Assembly: GCA_020854035.1 (NCBI GenBank)
Contig: JADZGE010000078.1
Coordinates: forward strand, 26,767 to 90,766
Reading direction: 5' to 3'
Source: Burkholderiales bacterium
Lineage (GTDB): Bacteria > Pseudomonadota > Gammaproteobacteria > Burkholderiales > SG8-41
DNA length: 64,000 nucleotides
The notes under the pieces were generated by a model. The model worked only from the letters and a program-made list of their open reading frames with translations, was not told the DNA's origin and ran no database searches. The translations under genes and the position numbers were made by a program. Positions 43,539 through 51,571 of the stretch are shown piece by piece. Every line of letters begins with the position of its first letter. The stretch's first letter is position 1.

Positions 43539-43630
43539 AGACAGCTCGCGCGCCGCCTGCTTCGCGGCTCCGTTGCCGGGGCAGGCCGACGGCTGCCGTT
43601 CCTCGACGCTCGACTCTTCTCCCGTCTTTC

Positions 43631-44317
43631 GTGAGATTCCTCTTCCTCGCCCTCGTTCTCGCCAACTTCGCGCTCTTCGCGTGGTCGCAGGCGACGCGCG
43701 AGAAAGCGCTGCGCGATTCCTACTCGCGGCTCGAGGTCATGCCGGAGAAGATCCGGGTGACCGGGACATCCGGCAGGAGCGGGCCGGAGCGGCCGCAGGG
43801 GGCGCCGGCGGGGGCCCGGGGGCCTTCGGGCGAGCCCGCGCCCGCCGCCTGCGTCGAATGGGGCATCTTCGCCGGGCCGGACATCGCGCGCGCGGATGCG
43901 GCGCTCGCGCGGGTCGAAATGCCGCAGGAGCGCCTCGAGCGCACCCCGGTCGACGGCGGCTACTGGGTCTACCTGCCGCCGATGAAGACCCGGGCGGAGA
44001 CGGACCGCAAGGTCGGCGAGCTGAAGGCGCTGGGGGTCGCCGAATTCTTCGTCGTGCAGGATGCCGGGCCGTGGCGCAACGCGATCTCGCTCGGGATCTT
44101 CCGGACCGAGGACGCGGCGCAGGCGTACCTCGCCGGCCTGAAGGAGCGGGGCGTGCGCTCCGCGATCGCCGAGCGGCGCGAGAATTTCCTGAAGCAGGTG
44201 GCCTATCTCGTTCGCGAACCGGACGAGGCGACGGTGGCGCGGCTCGCCCTCCTGCAGAAGGAGTTCCCCGGAAGCGAGCTCAAGGCGACGGCGTGCCCGG
44301 CGGCGGCGAAGGGTTAG
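43631..44317 (+). CDS. SPOR-domain membrane protein
   Basis: A 228-residue protein with one N-terminal membrane anchor (FLFLALVLANFALFAW), a glycine/proline-rich spacer at residues 45-73, and a C-terminal SPOR domain (EWGIFAGPDIARADAALARV to RSAIAERR). SPOR domains bind denuded glycan strands at the division septum. The start is GTG 43631. Its position after coaX and beside the heptose adenylyltransferase is the usual betaproteobacterial arrangement. The function is probably in septal envelope maintenance. Confidence 0.82.
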   Translation: MRFLFLALVLANFALFAWSQATREKALRDSYSRLEVMPEKIRVTGTSGRSGPERPQGAPAGARGPSGEPAPAACVEWGIFAGPDIARADAALARVEMPQERLERTPVDGGYWVYLPPMKTRAETDRKVGELKALGVAEFFVVQDAGPWRNAISLGIFRTEDAAQAYLAGLKERGVRSAIAERRENFLKQVAYLVREPDEATVARLALLQKEFPGSELKATACPAAAKG

Positions 44318-44403
44318 AGCTCAATCACCCGCAGACAAACGCGGACGGAATCAAACCCAATGGCAATTTGGCCGCCCTTGAACGCCGACGGGCGCCGATA
44401 GGG

Positions 44404-44937
44404 TCACGACGTCTTGCCGCGAATGCGGGACAGCAACGCCGTCGTCGAGCGCTCGTGCGTGAACGGGATCGAGCGTACCGTGCCGCCCCAGCCACGCACT
44501 TCCGCGGCGCCGACGATCGCGTCCTCCTTCCAGTCGCCGCCCTTCACCAGCACGTCGGGCCGCGTCGCCACGATGAGCGCGAGCGGCGTGTCCTCCTCGA
44601 ACCAGGTGACCAGCGTGACGGATTCGAGCGCGGCGGCGACCGCGAGGCGGTCCTCCAGCGGATTCACGGGCCGGCCCGCGCCCGTGCCCAGCCGGCGCGC
44701 GGACGCGTCCGAATTCAGCGCGACGAGGAGGCTCGCCCCGAGCGAGCGCGCCTGCGCGAGGCAGGTGACGTGGCCGCGGTGGACGATGTCGAAGACGCCG
44801 TTGGTGAATACCAGCGGGCGGGCGATTCCCCGGAGGCGGCCGGCGAGATCGCCCGGCGGGCAGATCTTCGCCGGGAAGGCCGGCGCGCCGGCGGGCGCCG
44901 TGAATCCCGGTCCGTGACCCACGGGCGGATTCCCCAC
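44404..44937 (-). CDS. rfaE2: D-glycero-beta-D-manno-heptose 1-phosphate adenylyltransferase
   Basis: A 177-residue nucleotidyltransferase that makes ADP-heptose for lipopolysaccharide core. FTNGVFDIVHRGHVTCLAQA is the substrate and HxGH-type ATP motif, VALNSDASARRLG the middle motif and VKGGDWKED the C-terminal one. It corresponds to the second domain of HldE; the kinase domain is encoded elsewhere. The GTG at 44937 gives about 25 extra N-terminal residues compared with relatives, so the real start may lie downstream. It follows the BON lipoprotein gene by 21 bases. Confidence 0.9.
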   Translation of the reverse strand: MGNPPVGHGPGFTAPAGAPAFPAKICPPGDLAGRLRGIARPLVFTNGVFDIVHRGHVTCLAQARSLGASLLVALNSDASARRLGTGAGRPVNPLEDRLAVAAALESVTLVTWFEEDTPLALIVATRPDVLVKGGDWKEDAIVGAAEVRGWGGTVRSIPFTHERSTTALLSRIRGKTS

Positions 44938-44958
44938 CCGGTCCTCGCCGCCCGTCCC

Positions 44959-45528
44959 TCAGTCGAGATACTCGAAGAGCCGCACCACCCTGGTGACGCC
45001 GCTCGTCGTGCGCGTGATCTCGGTCGCGTCGGCGGCTTCCTGCCGCTTCACCATGCCGAGGAGATAGACCACGCCGTTTTCCGTGACGACCTTCACGTGG
45101 ATCGGGTTGAACTTCTGCGCGTCGACGAACCGCCCCTTCACCTTGGACGTGGTGACCGAGTCGTTCGCCCGCGACGAGAGCGGGGTGACCGGGCCCACCG
45201 CGAGCTCGTTGTAGACCGCGCGCACGTTCTCCACGGCGCGGGCGATGCGCCCGGCCTGCTCCTTCACCGCGGCGCTCGGCACTTCGCCCGAGAGCAGCAC
45301 GGCGCGGTTGTAGCTCGTCACGTTGAGGTGAATGTCGCCCTTCACCGAGTCGGTGATGCGGCTCGCCGCCTTCGTCTCGATGCCCTGGTCTTCGGTCATG
45401 GTGCCGACCGTGCGCCGGTCCTCCGCAACCATCACGCCGGTTGCCGCCGCGCCGCCCACGATGAGAGGCGCGCAACCCTTCACGAAGGGCAGCGCCGCGA
45501 TCACGAAAAAAAACACGTAACGCATCAT
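44959..45528 (-). CDS. BON-domain outer-membrane lipoprotein (DolP/YraP-like)
   Basis: A 189-residue protein with a signal peptide and likely lipidation at Cys19 (FVKGC). Two BON domains follow at about residues 48-110 and 120-185 ([19 protein letters not shown] and [19 protein letters not shown]). DolP-type proteins bind anionic phospholipids and support outer-membrane integrity. The ATG overlaps the stop codon of the SIS-domain gene by four bases. An eight-A run on the plus strand near 45506 encodes consecutive phenylalanines in the signal peptide. Confidence 0.88.
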   Translation of the reverse strand: MMRYVFFFVIAALPFVKGCAPLIVGGAAATGVMVAEDRRTVGTMTEDQGIETKAASRITDSVKGDIHLNVTSYNRAVLLSGEVPSAAVKEQAGRIARAVENVRAVYNELAVGPVTPLSSRANDSVTTSKVKGRFVDAQKFNPIHVKVVTENGVVYLLGMVKRQEAADATEITRTTSGVTRVVRLFEYLD

Positions 45529-46115
45529 TCCACCCCCAGCAGGACACAATCGATGGCGTCGCACAGGCAATGCAGCGTGAGCAGATGCACTTCCTGGATG
45601 CGCGCGGTGCTGCGCGCCGGCACGCAGATGTGAATGTCGCCGGGCGCGAGAAGCTCGCCGATGCGCCCGCCGTTGTGTCCGGTCAAGGCGATCACGCCGA
45701 TCCCCGTTTCGTGCGCGGCCTGCATCGCGGCGAGCACGTTGCGGGAATTGCCGCTCGTCGAGATCGCGAGCAGCAGATCGCCCGCCTGTCCGAGCGCCCG
45801 CAACTGCCTGGAGAACACCTGCTCGTAGTCATGGTCGTTCGCGATCGAGGTGAGCGTCGAGGTGTCGGTGGTGAGCGCGATCGCCGCGAGCCCGGGACGC
45901 TCCATCTCGAAGCGGTTCAGCATCTCCGCCGCGAAATGCTGCGAGTCCGCGGCCGACCCGCCGTTGCCGCAGCTCATGATCTTGCGATCCTGGCGCAGGC
46001 ACGCCACCATGCGCTGCGCCGCCGCGGCGATCGGCGCGGCGAGCGCATCCATCGCCTGCAACTTCAGGTGCGCGCTTTCGGAAAAGTTCTCGCTGATGCG
46101 GGTAATCAGGTCCAT
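45525..46115 (-). CDS. SIS-domain phosphoheptose isomerase / DiaA-like protein
   Basis: A 196-residue SIS protein of the GmhA/DiaA group. [19 protein letters not shown] is the phosphosugar-binding signature and [14 protein letters not shown] the second conserved loop. Next to yraN and the BON lipoprotein this is the usual place of the DiaA-like copy, which in Escherichia coli binds DnaA and stimulates replication initiation. A phosphoheptose isomerase role is equally possible given rfaE2 two genes downstream. The ATG at 46115 matches relatives beginning MDLI; an in-frame ATG at 46127 adds four residues. Confidence 0.87.
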   Translation of the reverse strand: MDLITRISENFSESAHLKLQAMDALAAPIAAAAQRMVACLRQDRKIMSCGNGGSAADSQHFAAEMLNRFEMERPGLAAIALTTDTSTLTSIANDHDYEQVFSRQLRALGQAGDLLLAISTSGNSRNVLAAMQAAHETGIGVIALTGHNGGRIGELLAPGDIHICVPARSTARIQEVHLLTLHCLCDAIDCVLLGVE

Positions 46116-46154
46116 TCCGGCCTGCATTGTACCCCAGCGGCGAGCGCGCCGGTG

Positions 46155-46493
46155 CTACTCGCCGAACGCGTCGGTGATCCACTCGATGCGCGCCGCGGGG
46201 CCGCTCACGAGCACCACGTCGAAGCGGCAGGGCGTGCCGGCGCCCCGGCGGCCGAGGTAATGGCGCGCCGCGGCGAGCAGGCGCCGCCGCTTGGACGCGG
46301 TGATGCTCGCCGCGGCGCCGCCGAAAGCATCGGAGGCGCGCGCGCGCACTTCGACGAACACCGTGGCGGCGCCGTCGCGCGCGACGATGTCGATCTCGCC
46401 GAAGCGGCAGCGGTAGTTGCGCGCGACGATCGTGAGTCCGCGCGCCTCCAGGAACGCGTGAGCCATCGCCTCGGCGCCCTCACCGCGGGTCAC
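46155..46493 (-). CDS. yraN: YraN / UPF0102 endonuclease-fold protein
   Basis: A 112-residue protein of the UPF0102 family with a restriction-endonuclease-like core: GEIDIVARDGAATVFVEVRA contains the acidic residues and the E-V-R/K motif of that fold, and ITASKRRRLLAAARHYL the following helix. The cellular role is not established. It overlaps the end of lpoA by 14 bases and is followed by the SIS-domain gene 39 bases later, in the common lpoA-yraN-diaA-BON order. Confidence 0.9.
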   Translation of the reverse strand: MTRGEGAEAMAHAFLEARGLTIVARNYRCRFGEIDIVARDGAATVFVEVRARASDAFGGAAASITASKRRRLLAAARHYLGRRGAGTPCRFDVVLVSGPAARIEWITDAFGE

Positions 46494-47676
46494 GCGCTTC
46501 GCCCGTCACTCTCGGCTTGCCGCCGTTGAACTGCGCGCCGGTGAGCGTGCGCGAGAACTGGTGGTCGGCGTTCAGCCGCAGCCGCCCGATCACGCCGTCG
46601 AGGACGCCGACCGACCCGCTGGCGAGCAGTTCGTGGGCGACGCGGAACGCGTCTATGCCGAGCGCGTAGAACCGGTCGAGATCCGGGTCGCGGTAGTCCG
46701 GGCGCGGGTAAACCATCACGGCGGGGTGATCGGGCTGCAGCAGCCACGGCATGTCGAGAAAGCGCACGTTCGCGAGGTCGTGTCCGCCGAGCGGGGTCGC
46801 ATCGCCCGGGTAGACGTGCGAGGTGGCATAGAGCTCGATCGCGCCGAGATAGGGGCGCGCGGCGCGCGCGCGCCGGGAGTCGAGCGCGAGAAACGCCATG
46901 TCCGCGAGCCCGAGGCCCACCGCCTGGCGCAGGCGCGCGAGTTCGTGCTGGTCGGCGCTGAAGGCGTACTCCGCGACAAGCTTCCCGCCGAGGCGCGTGA
47001 ACTCCTCCGCGAAGGCACGCTGGATGCGCCGGAAGAGCGCGTCCGGAGCGTAGACCACGATCGCGTTGTGGCGCCCGTCCTGCCACGCGAGATGCGCGAC
47101 CTGGCGCGCCTCGGACTCGGCGTGCAGGCTCAGCACGTAGAGATCGCGCTGGCCGGCGACGGCGTGCTCCGGCACGTTGAGGGCGATCGTCGGCACCATG
47201 ACGAGGGCGCTCGCCGCGACCGCCGAGACCCCGCTCCGGGTGAGCGGGCCGACGACGAGACGCGCGTCGTTCCCGAGCGCGCGGCGGTACTGCTCGACGG
47301 CGGCGCGCTCGCCCTCGCCCACGGGGTAGACGCGAAGCGGCAGCGCGCCGCGGCCCTGCACCTTCGCCGCGGCGAGGAAGCCCGCTCGCACGGCCTCCGC
47401 GTGGCGCGCGAAGGAGGGCACATCGAGTGGCAGAAGGAGCGCGATGTGAGGCGCCGCCTCGCGGGCGGGCGAACTCGCCTGCGCCGCGGCGGCGGGCCCG
47501 GCGCGCAAAGCGGTGGGTTCTCCCGTGGCCGCGGGAAGGGCGGCCGGGGCGGCAAGGGGCGGCGGCGCGGGCGCGGGGGCGGTGACCGCTTCGCTGGCAA
47601 AGGCGTACCCGCCACCGTATAGTAGCGCCGCAGCGAGAGTGACGACGGGCAGCCGATGGAGCACGCCGCAGCGCAT
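46480..47676 (-). CDS. lpoA: LpoA-like penicillin-binding protein activator
   Basis: A 398-residue periplasmic protein with the family C-terminal domain of LppC/LpoA, a two-lobed binding-protein fold: HIALLLPLDVPSFARHAEAV, RLVVGPLTRSGVSAVAAS, IVVYAPDALFRRIQRAFAEE and FYALGIDAFRVAHELL. LpoA stimulates peptidoglycan synthesis by class A penicillin-binding proteins. Two differences from the Escherichia coli protein stand out: the N-terminal TPR domain is replaced by a short alanine/proline-rich linker, and no lipobox cysteine follows the signal peptide, so it may be soluble in the periplasm. The start overlaps the divergent rsmI start by 21 bases. Confidence 0.85.
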   Translation of the reverse strand: MRCGVLHRLPVVTLAAALLYGGGYAFASEAVTAPAPAPPPLAAPAALPAATGEPTALRAGPAAAAQASSPAREAAPHIALLLPLDVPSFARHAEAVRAGFLAAAKVQGRGALPLRVYPVGEGERAAVEQYRRALGNDARLVVGPLTRSGVSAVAASALVMVPTIALNVPEHAVAGQRDLYVLSLHAESEARQVAHLAWQDGRHNAIVVYAPDALFRRIQRAFAEEFTRLGGKLVAEYAFSADQHELARLRQAVGLGLADMAFLALDSRRARAARPYLGAIELYATSHVYPGDATPLGGHDLANVRFLDMPWLLQPDHPAVMVYPRPDYRDPDLDRFYALGIDAFRVAHELLASGSVGVLDGVIGRLRLNADHQFSRTLTGAQFNGGKPRVTGEARDPR

Positions 47677-48537
47677 GGCAGAGCCGGGGAAGTACGGGGT
47701 GCGACATTATATGTAGTGGCCACCCCGATTGGAAACCTGCGCGATATCGGGCTGCGGGCGCTCGACGTGCTCTCCGGCGTCGACGCGGTGGCGGCGGAGG
47801 ATACCCGCGTCACGGCCCGCCTGCTGGAGCGGCACGGCATCGCGAAGCCGCTCATCACCGCCCGCGAGCACAACGAACGGCGGGCGTCGCGGCGGGTGCT
47901 CGACCTCCTCGCATCGGGGAAGGCGGTCGCTCTGGCGTGCGACGCGGGGACCCCGGCGATTTCCGATCCAGGCGCCCTGCTCGTGTCCGCGGCGCGCGCC
48001 GCGGGCTACGCGGTTACGCCGGTCCCGGGCCCGAACGCCGCGGTGGCGGCGCTCTCGGTCGCCGGCTTCGCCAATCCGCACTTCCTGTTCCACGGGTTTC
48101 TCCCCTCTCGCGCGGCCGAGCGCCGCGGCGTGCTCGCCGGTCTCGCCCGCGAGCGGGCGACGCTGGTATTTCACGAGGCGCCGCACCGCGTGCGTGAATG
48201 CGCGGCCGACCTTGCGGCGGTGCTCGGTGGGGGGCGCGGCATCGTGATCGCGCGCGAGCTGACGAAGCTCTACGAATCGATACACGTGTGCCGGCTCGCC
48301 GAAGCGGAAGCGTGGCTCGCGGCCGATCCCGACCGGATTCGCGGCGAGTTCGTGCTGGTCGTCGAGGGCGCGCCCCCGCCCGGGCGCGAGGCAGGGGGCG
48401 AAGCACGCCGGACCCTCGAGATCCTCCTGGAATCGCTGCCGGTGAGCCGCGCTGTCGCGCTCGCGGCGAGACTGACCGGCGCGAGGCGCAACGACCTCTA
48501 CCGGCTCGCGCTGGAGATGAAAGGGCGTGATCAGTGA
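47656..48537 (+). CDS. rsmI: 16S rRNA (cytidine1402-2'-O)-methyltransferase
   Basis: A 293-residue tetrapyrrole-methylase-fold enzyme that 2'-O-methylates C1402 of 16S rRNA in the decoding centre. Signature segments are LYVVATPIGNLRDIGLRAL, AEDTRVTARLL, CDAGTPAISDPG and VTPVPGPNAAVAALSVAG. The start ATG at 47656 gives 17 residues before the first strand, as in relatives, and no other start codon fits. It is head-to-head with lpoA with overlapping 5' ends. Interestingly, rsmH for the other methyl group on the same nucleotide is also in this window. Confidence 0.93.
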   Translation: MEHAAAHGRAGEVRGATLYVVATPIGNLRDIGLRALDVLSGVDAVAAEDTRVTARLLERHGIAKPLITAREHNERRASRRVLDLLASGKAVALACDAGTPAISDPGALLVSAARAAGYAVTPVPGPNAAVAALSVAGFANPHFLFHGFLPSRAAERRGVLAGLARERATLVFHEAPHRVRECAADLAAVLGGGRGIVIARELTKLYESIHVCRLAEAEAWLAADPDRIRGEFVLVVEGAPPPGREAGGEARRTLEILLESLPVSRAVALAARLTGARRNDLYRLALEMKGRDQ

Positions 48538-48614
48538 TCGGTGGCGCGTGACGGGATGCGGCGAGCGGCCGACGGCACGACTCGCCCATCCTCGTCGCCC
48601 ATCACCCGGTAACC

Positions 48615-49652
48615 ATGCGAAGCATCACCCTCACCCGCCCCGACGACTGGCACCTGCACCTGCGTGACGGCGAGCAACTGCGCGCGGTGCTGGAAGACAC
48701 CGTGCGGCGCTTCGCGCGCGCCATCGTGATGCCGAACCTGCGCCCGCCGGTGACGACGACCGCGGCGGCGCTTGCCTATCGCGAGCGCATCGTCGCCGCG
48801 CTGCCCGCCGGAGCGGCGTTCGAGCCGCTGATGACGCTCTACCTCACGGACGACACGTCACCGGAGGAGATCGCGGCGGCGCGGGCGAGCGGCGCGGTGC
48901 GCGCCGTCAAGTACTACCCCGCGGGCGCGACCACCCATTCCGACTCGGGCGTGACGGATATCGCGAAACGCACGCGGGTCCTCGAGGCCATGGAGCGGCA
49001 CGGCATGCCGCTGCTCGTCCACGGCGAGGTGACCGATCCGGGCATCGACATATTCGACCGCGAGCGGGTGTTCGTCGAGCGCGTGCTCGCGCCGCTCGTC
49101 GAGCGCCATGCGGGGCTCAAGATCGTCATGGAGCATATCACCACGCGGCAGGCGGCCGAGTTCGTGGCCCGGGCGCCCGCGCGCATCGCGGCGACCGTCA
49201 CGGCGCACCACCTGCTGCTCAACCGCAACGCGCTCTTCGACGGCGGCATCCGCCCCCATCACTACTGCCTGCCCGTCGTGAAGCGCGAGGAGCACCGCCG
49301 CGCGCTCGTGGCAGCGGCGACCGGTGGCAGCCCGAAGTACTTTCTCGGCACCGACAGCGCGCCGCATGCGCGCCACACCAAGGAGCACGCCTGCGGCTGC
49401 GCCGGGATCTATACCGCGCATGGCGGCATCGAGCTCTACGCCGAAGCATTCGCCGCAGCCGGCGCGCTCGGGCGGCTGGAGGATTTCGCGAGCCGGCACG
49501 GGCCGGCGTTCTACGGGCTGCCGGTCAACCGGGAGCGCATCACGCTCATCGAGGAGAGCGAGGCCGTGCCGCGGGAGATCGCGTTCGGTGCGGACAGGCT
49601 GGTGCCGTTCCGGGCGGGCGCAAGCATCGCCTGGAGGCTCGCTCCGCGGTAG
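48615..49652 (+). CDS. pyrC: Dihydroorotase
   Basis: A 345-residue class II dihydroorotase for pyrimidine synthesis. Zinc ligands are all visible: His13 and His15 (DWHLHLRDG), carbamylated Lys99 (VKYYPAGATTHSDSGV), His136 (LVHGEV), His174 (VMEHITT) and Asp247 (GTDSAPHARHTKEHAC). Length and layout match the Escherichia coli enzyme. It follows rsmI by 77 bases and precedes the ChaC-like gene by 28 bases on the same strand. Confidence 0.95.
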   Translation: MRSITLTRPDDWHLHLRDGEQLRAVLEDTVRRFARAIVMPNLRPPVTTTAAALAYRERIVAALPAGAAFEPLMTLYLTDDTSPEEIAAARASGAVRAVKYYPAGATTHSDSGVTDIAKRTRVLEAMERHGMPLLVHGEVTDPGIDIFDRERVFVERVLAPLVERHAGLKIVMEHITTRQAAEFVARAPARIAATVTAHHLLLNRNALFDGGIRPHHYCLPVVKREEHRRALVAAATGGSPKYFLGTDSAPHARHTKEHACGCAGIYTAHGGIELYAEAFAAAGALGRLEDFASRHGPAFYGLPVNRERITLIEESEAVPREIAFGADRLVPFRAGASIAWRLAPR

Positions 49653-49680
49653 CCCGCGCCCCGGAGCGCCGCGCCCGCCC

Positions 49681-50298
49681 GTGTCCGGCACGTCGATCGG
49701 CTCGCGCGCTTGCCCGGCGGCGGGCGCGCGCGAGTGGGGTGAGCTCCCGCGCGGCGACCTGTGGATCTTCGGCTACGGTTCGCTCATGTGGGATCCGCGC
49801 ATGCCCTACCGCGCGCGCTCGCCCGCGCTCGCGTTCGGCTATCACCGCTCGCTCTGCGTTTATTCGAGCCTGTGGCGCGGCACGCCGGAGCGCCCGGGGC
49901 TCGTGCTCGGTCTCGATCTCGGCGGCGCGTGCCGCGGCGTTGCGTACCGGATCGCGGCCGCGGACGTGCGTCGCGTCCTCGCCTCGCTCTGGGAGCGCGA
50001 GATGCGGGAGCACGAAATCGTGCGGGAGGGCGTAAGCCGCGCCGTGTACCTGCCGCGCGTCATTCCGGTTCGTTTGCGGGATCGCCGGCTCCGGAGCCTC
50101 GCGTTCGTGGTCGACCGGCGCCACCCCGGCTACGCCGGCACGCTGCCGCTCGCCCGGACGGCGCAACTCGTGGCGACGCGCCGCGGCGAGCGCGGACCCA
50201 ACCTCGAATACCTGGCGCGCACCGTCACCCACCTTGCGGCACTCGGCGTGCGTGACCGCCGCCTGCAGCGCGTGCTCGAGGCCGCGCGGCGGGGCTGA
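49681..50298 (+). CDS. chaC: ChaC-like glutathione-specific gamma-glutamylcyclotransferase
   Basis: A 205-residue cytoplasmic enzyme that releases 5-oxoproline from glutathione. The binding loop is WIFGYGSLMWDP, and the general-base glutamate is in SLWEREM. FGYHRSLCVYSSLWRGTPE and CRGVAYRI are further family segments. The start is GTG 49681; the first 25 residues are variable, so a later start is possible. Together with the gamma-glutamyltransferase and glutathione transferase far upstream, it adds a third glutathione-related enzyme, though in a different neighbourhood. Confidence 0.85.
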   Translation: MSGTSIGSRACPAAGAREWGELPRGDLWIFGYGSLMWDPRMPYRARSPALAFGYHRSLCVYSSLWRGTPERPGLVLGLDLGGACRGVAYRIAAADVRRVLASLWEREMREHEIVREGVSRAVYLPRVIPVRLRDRRLRSLAFVVDRRHPGYAGTLPLARTAQLVATRRGERGPNLEYLARTVTHLAALGVRDRRLQRVLEAARRG

Positions 50299-50345
50299 TG
50301 CACCGCGAGCGGGAACTTCCGCGCGTCCGGGTGGTAGTATCCACT

Positions 50346-50754
50346 GGGAAGCCGGCCAGACAGCCGCTGCGCACGGAAGAAGCGGGCCTCGACGATGGTT
50401 CGTACCGCGCGGAGAGGAAAGTCCGGGCTCCACAGGGTAGGGTGGCGGCTACTCACCGCCCGCCGCGAGGCGAGGAACAGGGCCACAGAGATGAGACCGC
50501 CGATGGCCGGCGCCTCGTAACGAGGGGCCGGATCAGGCAAGGGTGAAACGGTGCGGTAAGAGCGCACCGCGTTCGCTGTAAGGCGAACGGCACGGTAACC
50601 TCCACCCGGAGCAACACCAAATAGGCAAGCGTTGACGCGACCCGCCGAGCTTGCGGGTAGGTGGCTTGAGCCGGGGAGCGATCCACGGCCTAGAGGAATG
50701 GCTGTCGGGGGCCGCGAGGTCTCTTACAGAACCCGGCTTACCGGCCGGCTTCCC
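50346..50754 (+). ncRNA. rnpB: RNase P RNA (bacterial class A)
   Basis: The catalytic RNA of RNase P. The ends pair perfectly as helix P1 (GGGAAGCCGGCC at 50346-50357 with GGCCGGCTTCCC at 50743-50754). GAGGAAAGTCCGGGCTCC is the 5' half of the conserved core and CAGAACCCGGCTTA the 3' half, together forming P4. GGTAACCTCCACCCGGAGCA, ACACCAAATAGGC and GAGCGATCCACGGCCTAGAG are further universally conserved stretches. A run of five T follows P1 directly. The location near mraZ is common in betaproteobacteria. Confidence 0.97.
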
Positions 50755-50766
50755 TTTTTCATACCT

Positions 50767-50808
50767 GATGGCGTTTTCCTGTTGCAAGCACGCAACAGGC
50801 CATCTTTT
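50767..50808 (+). terminator. Rho-independent terminator downstream of rnpB
   Basis: GATGG, an asymmetric internal stretch, CCTGTTGC, loop AAGCAC, GCAACAGG, CCATC, then TTTT. The eight-base core stem is perfect and the outer five pairs close around it. Confidence 0.75.
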
Positions 50809-50969
50809 CTAGCGCCTCCGTACCCCCTAGTACGGATACTTAAAGTATTACTTTCTAATCACGATTTAATTCCATGTTTTATTAAATAATTATTACGTAC
50901 AGCCTTGAGGACACCACCTTGGTTTCTCCCCATAAGTCTTTGTCCTGAAAACGGAAAACCAACCGTACC
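50809..50969. other. AT-rich leader between rnpB and the dcw promoter
   Basis: This 160-base stretch is much richer in A and T than anything else in the window, especially 50836-50900 (TTTTATTAAATAATTATTA). It contains two small perfect inverted repeats, TCCGTAC/GTACGGA at 50817-50836 and ATACTT/AAGTAT at 50837-50849, and no gene. It may act as an upstream activating or DNA-bending region for the dcw promoter or mark an old insertion. Confidence 0.6.
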
Positions 50970-50998
50970 TTGACCGCGGAAAATGGTACTCATATAGT
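50970..50998 (+). promoter_or_regulatory. Promoter of the dcw operon (Pmra)
   Basis: TTGACC at 50970-50975, a 17-base spacer, and TATAGT at 50993-50998 are close to the sigma-70 consensus. The -10 element overlaps the first base of the MraZ operator, so MraZ binding would block polymerase. Confidence 0.8.
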
Positions 50999-51022
50999 GG
51001 GTATAAGTGGAGAAAAGTGGGA
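50998..51022 (+). promoter_or_regulatory. MraZ operator with three TGGGN boxes
   Basis: TGGGT (50998-51002), TGGAG (51008-51012) and TGGGA (51018-51022) are separated by exactly five bases each, the established MraZ recognition pattern of TGGGN direct repeats. The middle box deviates at one base. It lies immediately after the -10 element and about 100 bases before mraZ. Confidence 0.85.
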
Positions 51023-51124
51023 TAACGGGCCAAGTCGCGACATCGCGGATCCCGTTGTTCCTGAAGGCATCGACCGCGAACGGCGGCGTGCGATGCCGGC
51101 AGTCATCGCTCGGCAGGGGGAGAC

Positions 51125-51571
51125 GTGTTCCGGGGTGTCGCGCAGCTCAATCTCGACAGCAAGGGCAGGCTTGCCGTGCCGGCCCGGTTCCGCGACGCGC
51201 TCGCCGAGCGCTGCGCGGGCGCGCTCGTGATCACGGCGGACACCGATCGCTGTCTCCTCATCTACCCGCTGCCGGACTGGGAGCCCATCGAGCAGAAGCT
51301 GATGTCGCTCTCGAGCTTCAACGCGCAGATCCGGGAGCTGCAGCGGCGTCTGGTCGGCTACGCCGAGGACGTCGTCATGGACGCGACCGGGCGCATTCTC
51401 GTGCCGCCCGCGCTGCGCCAGTTCGCGCAGCTCGAGAAGATCGTGGTGCTGGTGGGGCAGGGGAGCAAGTTCGAGCTCTGGAACAGGGACGCCTGGGAGC
51501 AGTTGATGGGCCGCGGCGCCGGATTCGCGGGGGCAGCGCTGCCGCCCGAGCTGGAGGGCTTCTCCTTGTGA
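51125..51571 (+). CDS. mraZ: Transcriptional regulator MraZ
   Basis: A 148-residue protein with two AbrB-like swapped-hairpin domains: [20 protein letters not shown] near the N-terminus and [20 protein letters not shown] in the middle. MraZ forms rings and represses the dcw operon, including its own gene. The start is GTG 51125 with GGGGGAG about five bases upstream. The predicted operator is just upstream, so autoregulation is expected. Its stop codon overlaps the rsmH start. Confidence 0.94.
   Translation: MFRGVAQLNLDSKGRLAVPARFRDALAERCAGALVITADTDRCLLIYPLPDWEPIEQKLMSLSSFNAQIRELQRRLVGYAEDVVMDATGRILVPPALRQFAQLEKIVVLVGQGSKFELWNRDAWEQLMGRGAGFAGAALPPELEGFSL

Noticed and set aside
44318..44403. 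Degenerate family D-like words between the SPOR gene and rfaE2
   Set aside because: CCCGCAGACAAACGCGGACG resembles the repeat families but the arms do not pair well enough to list as a copy.
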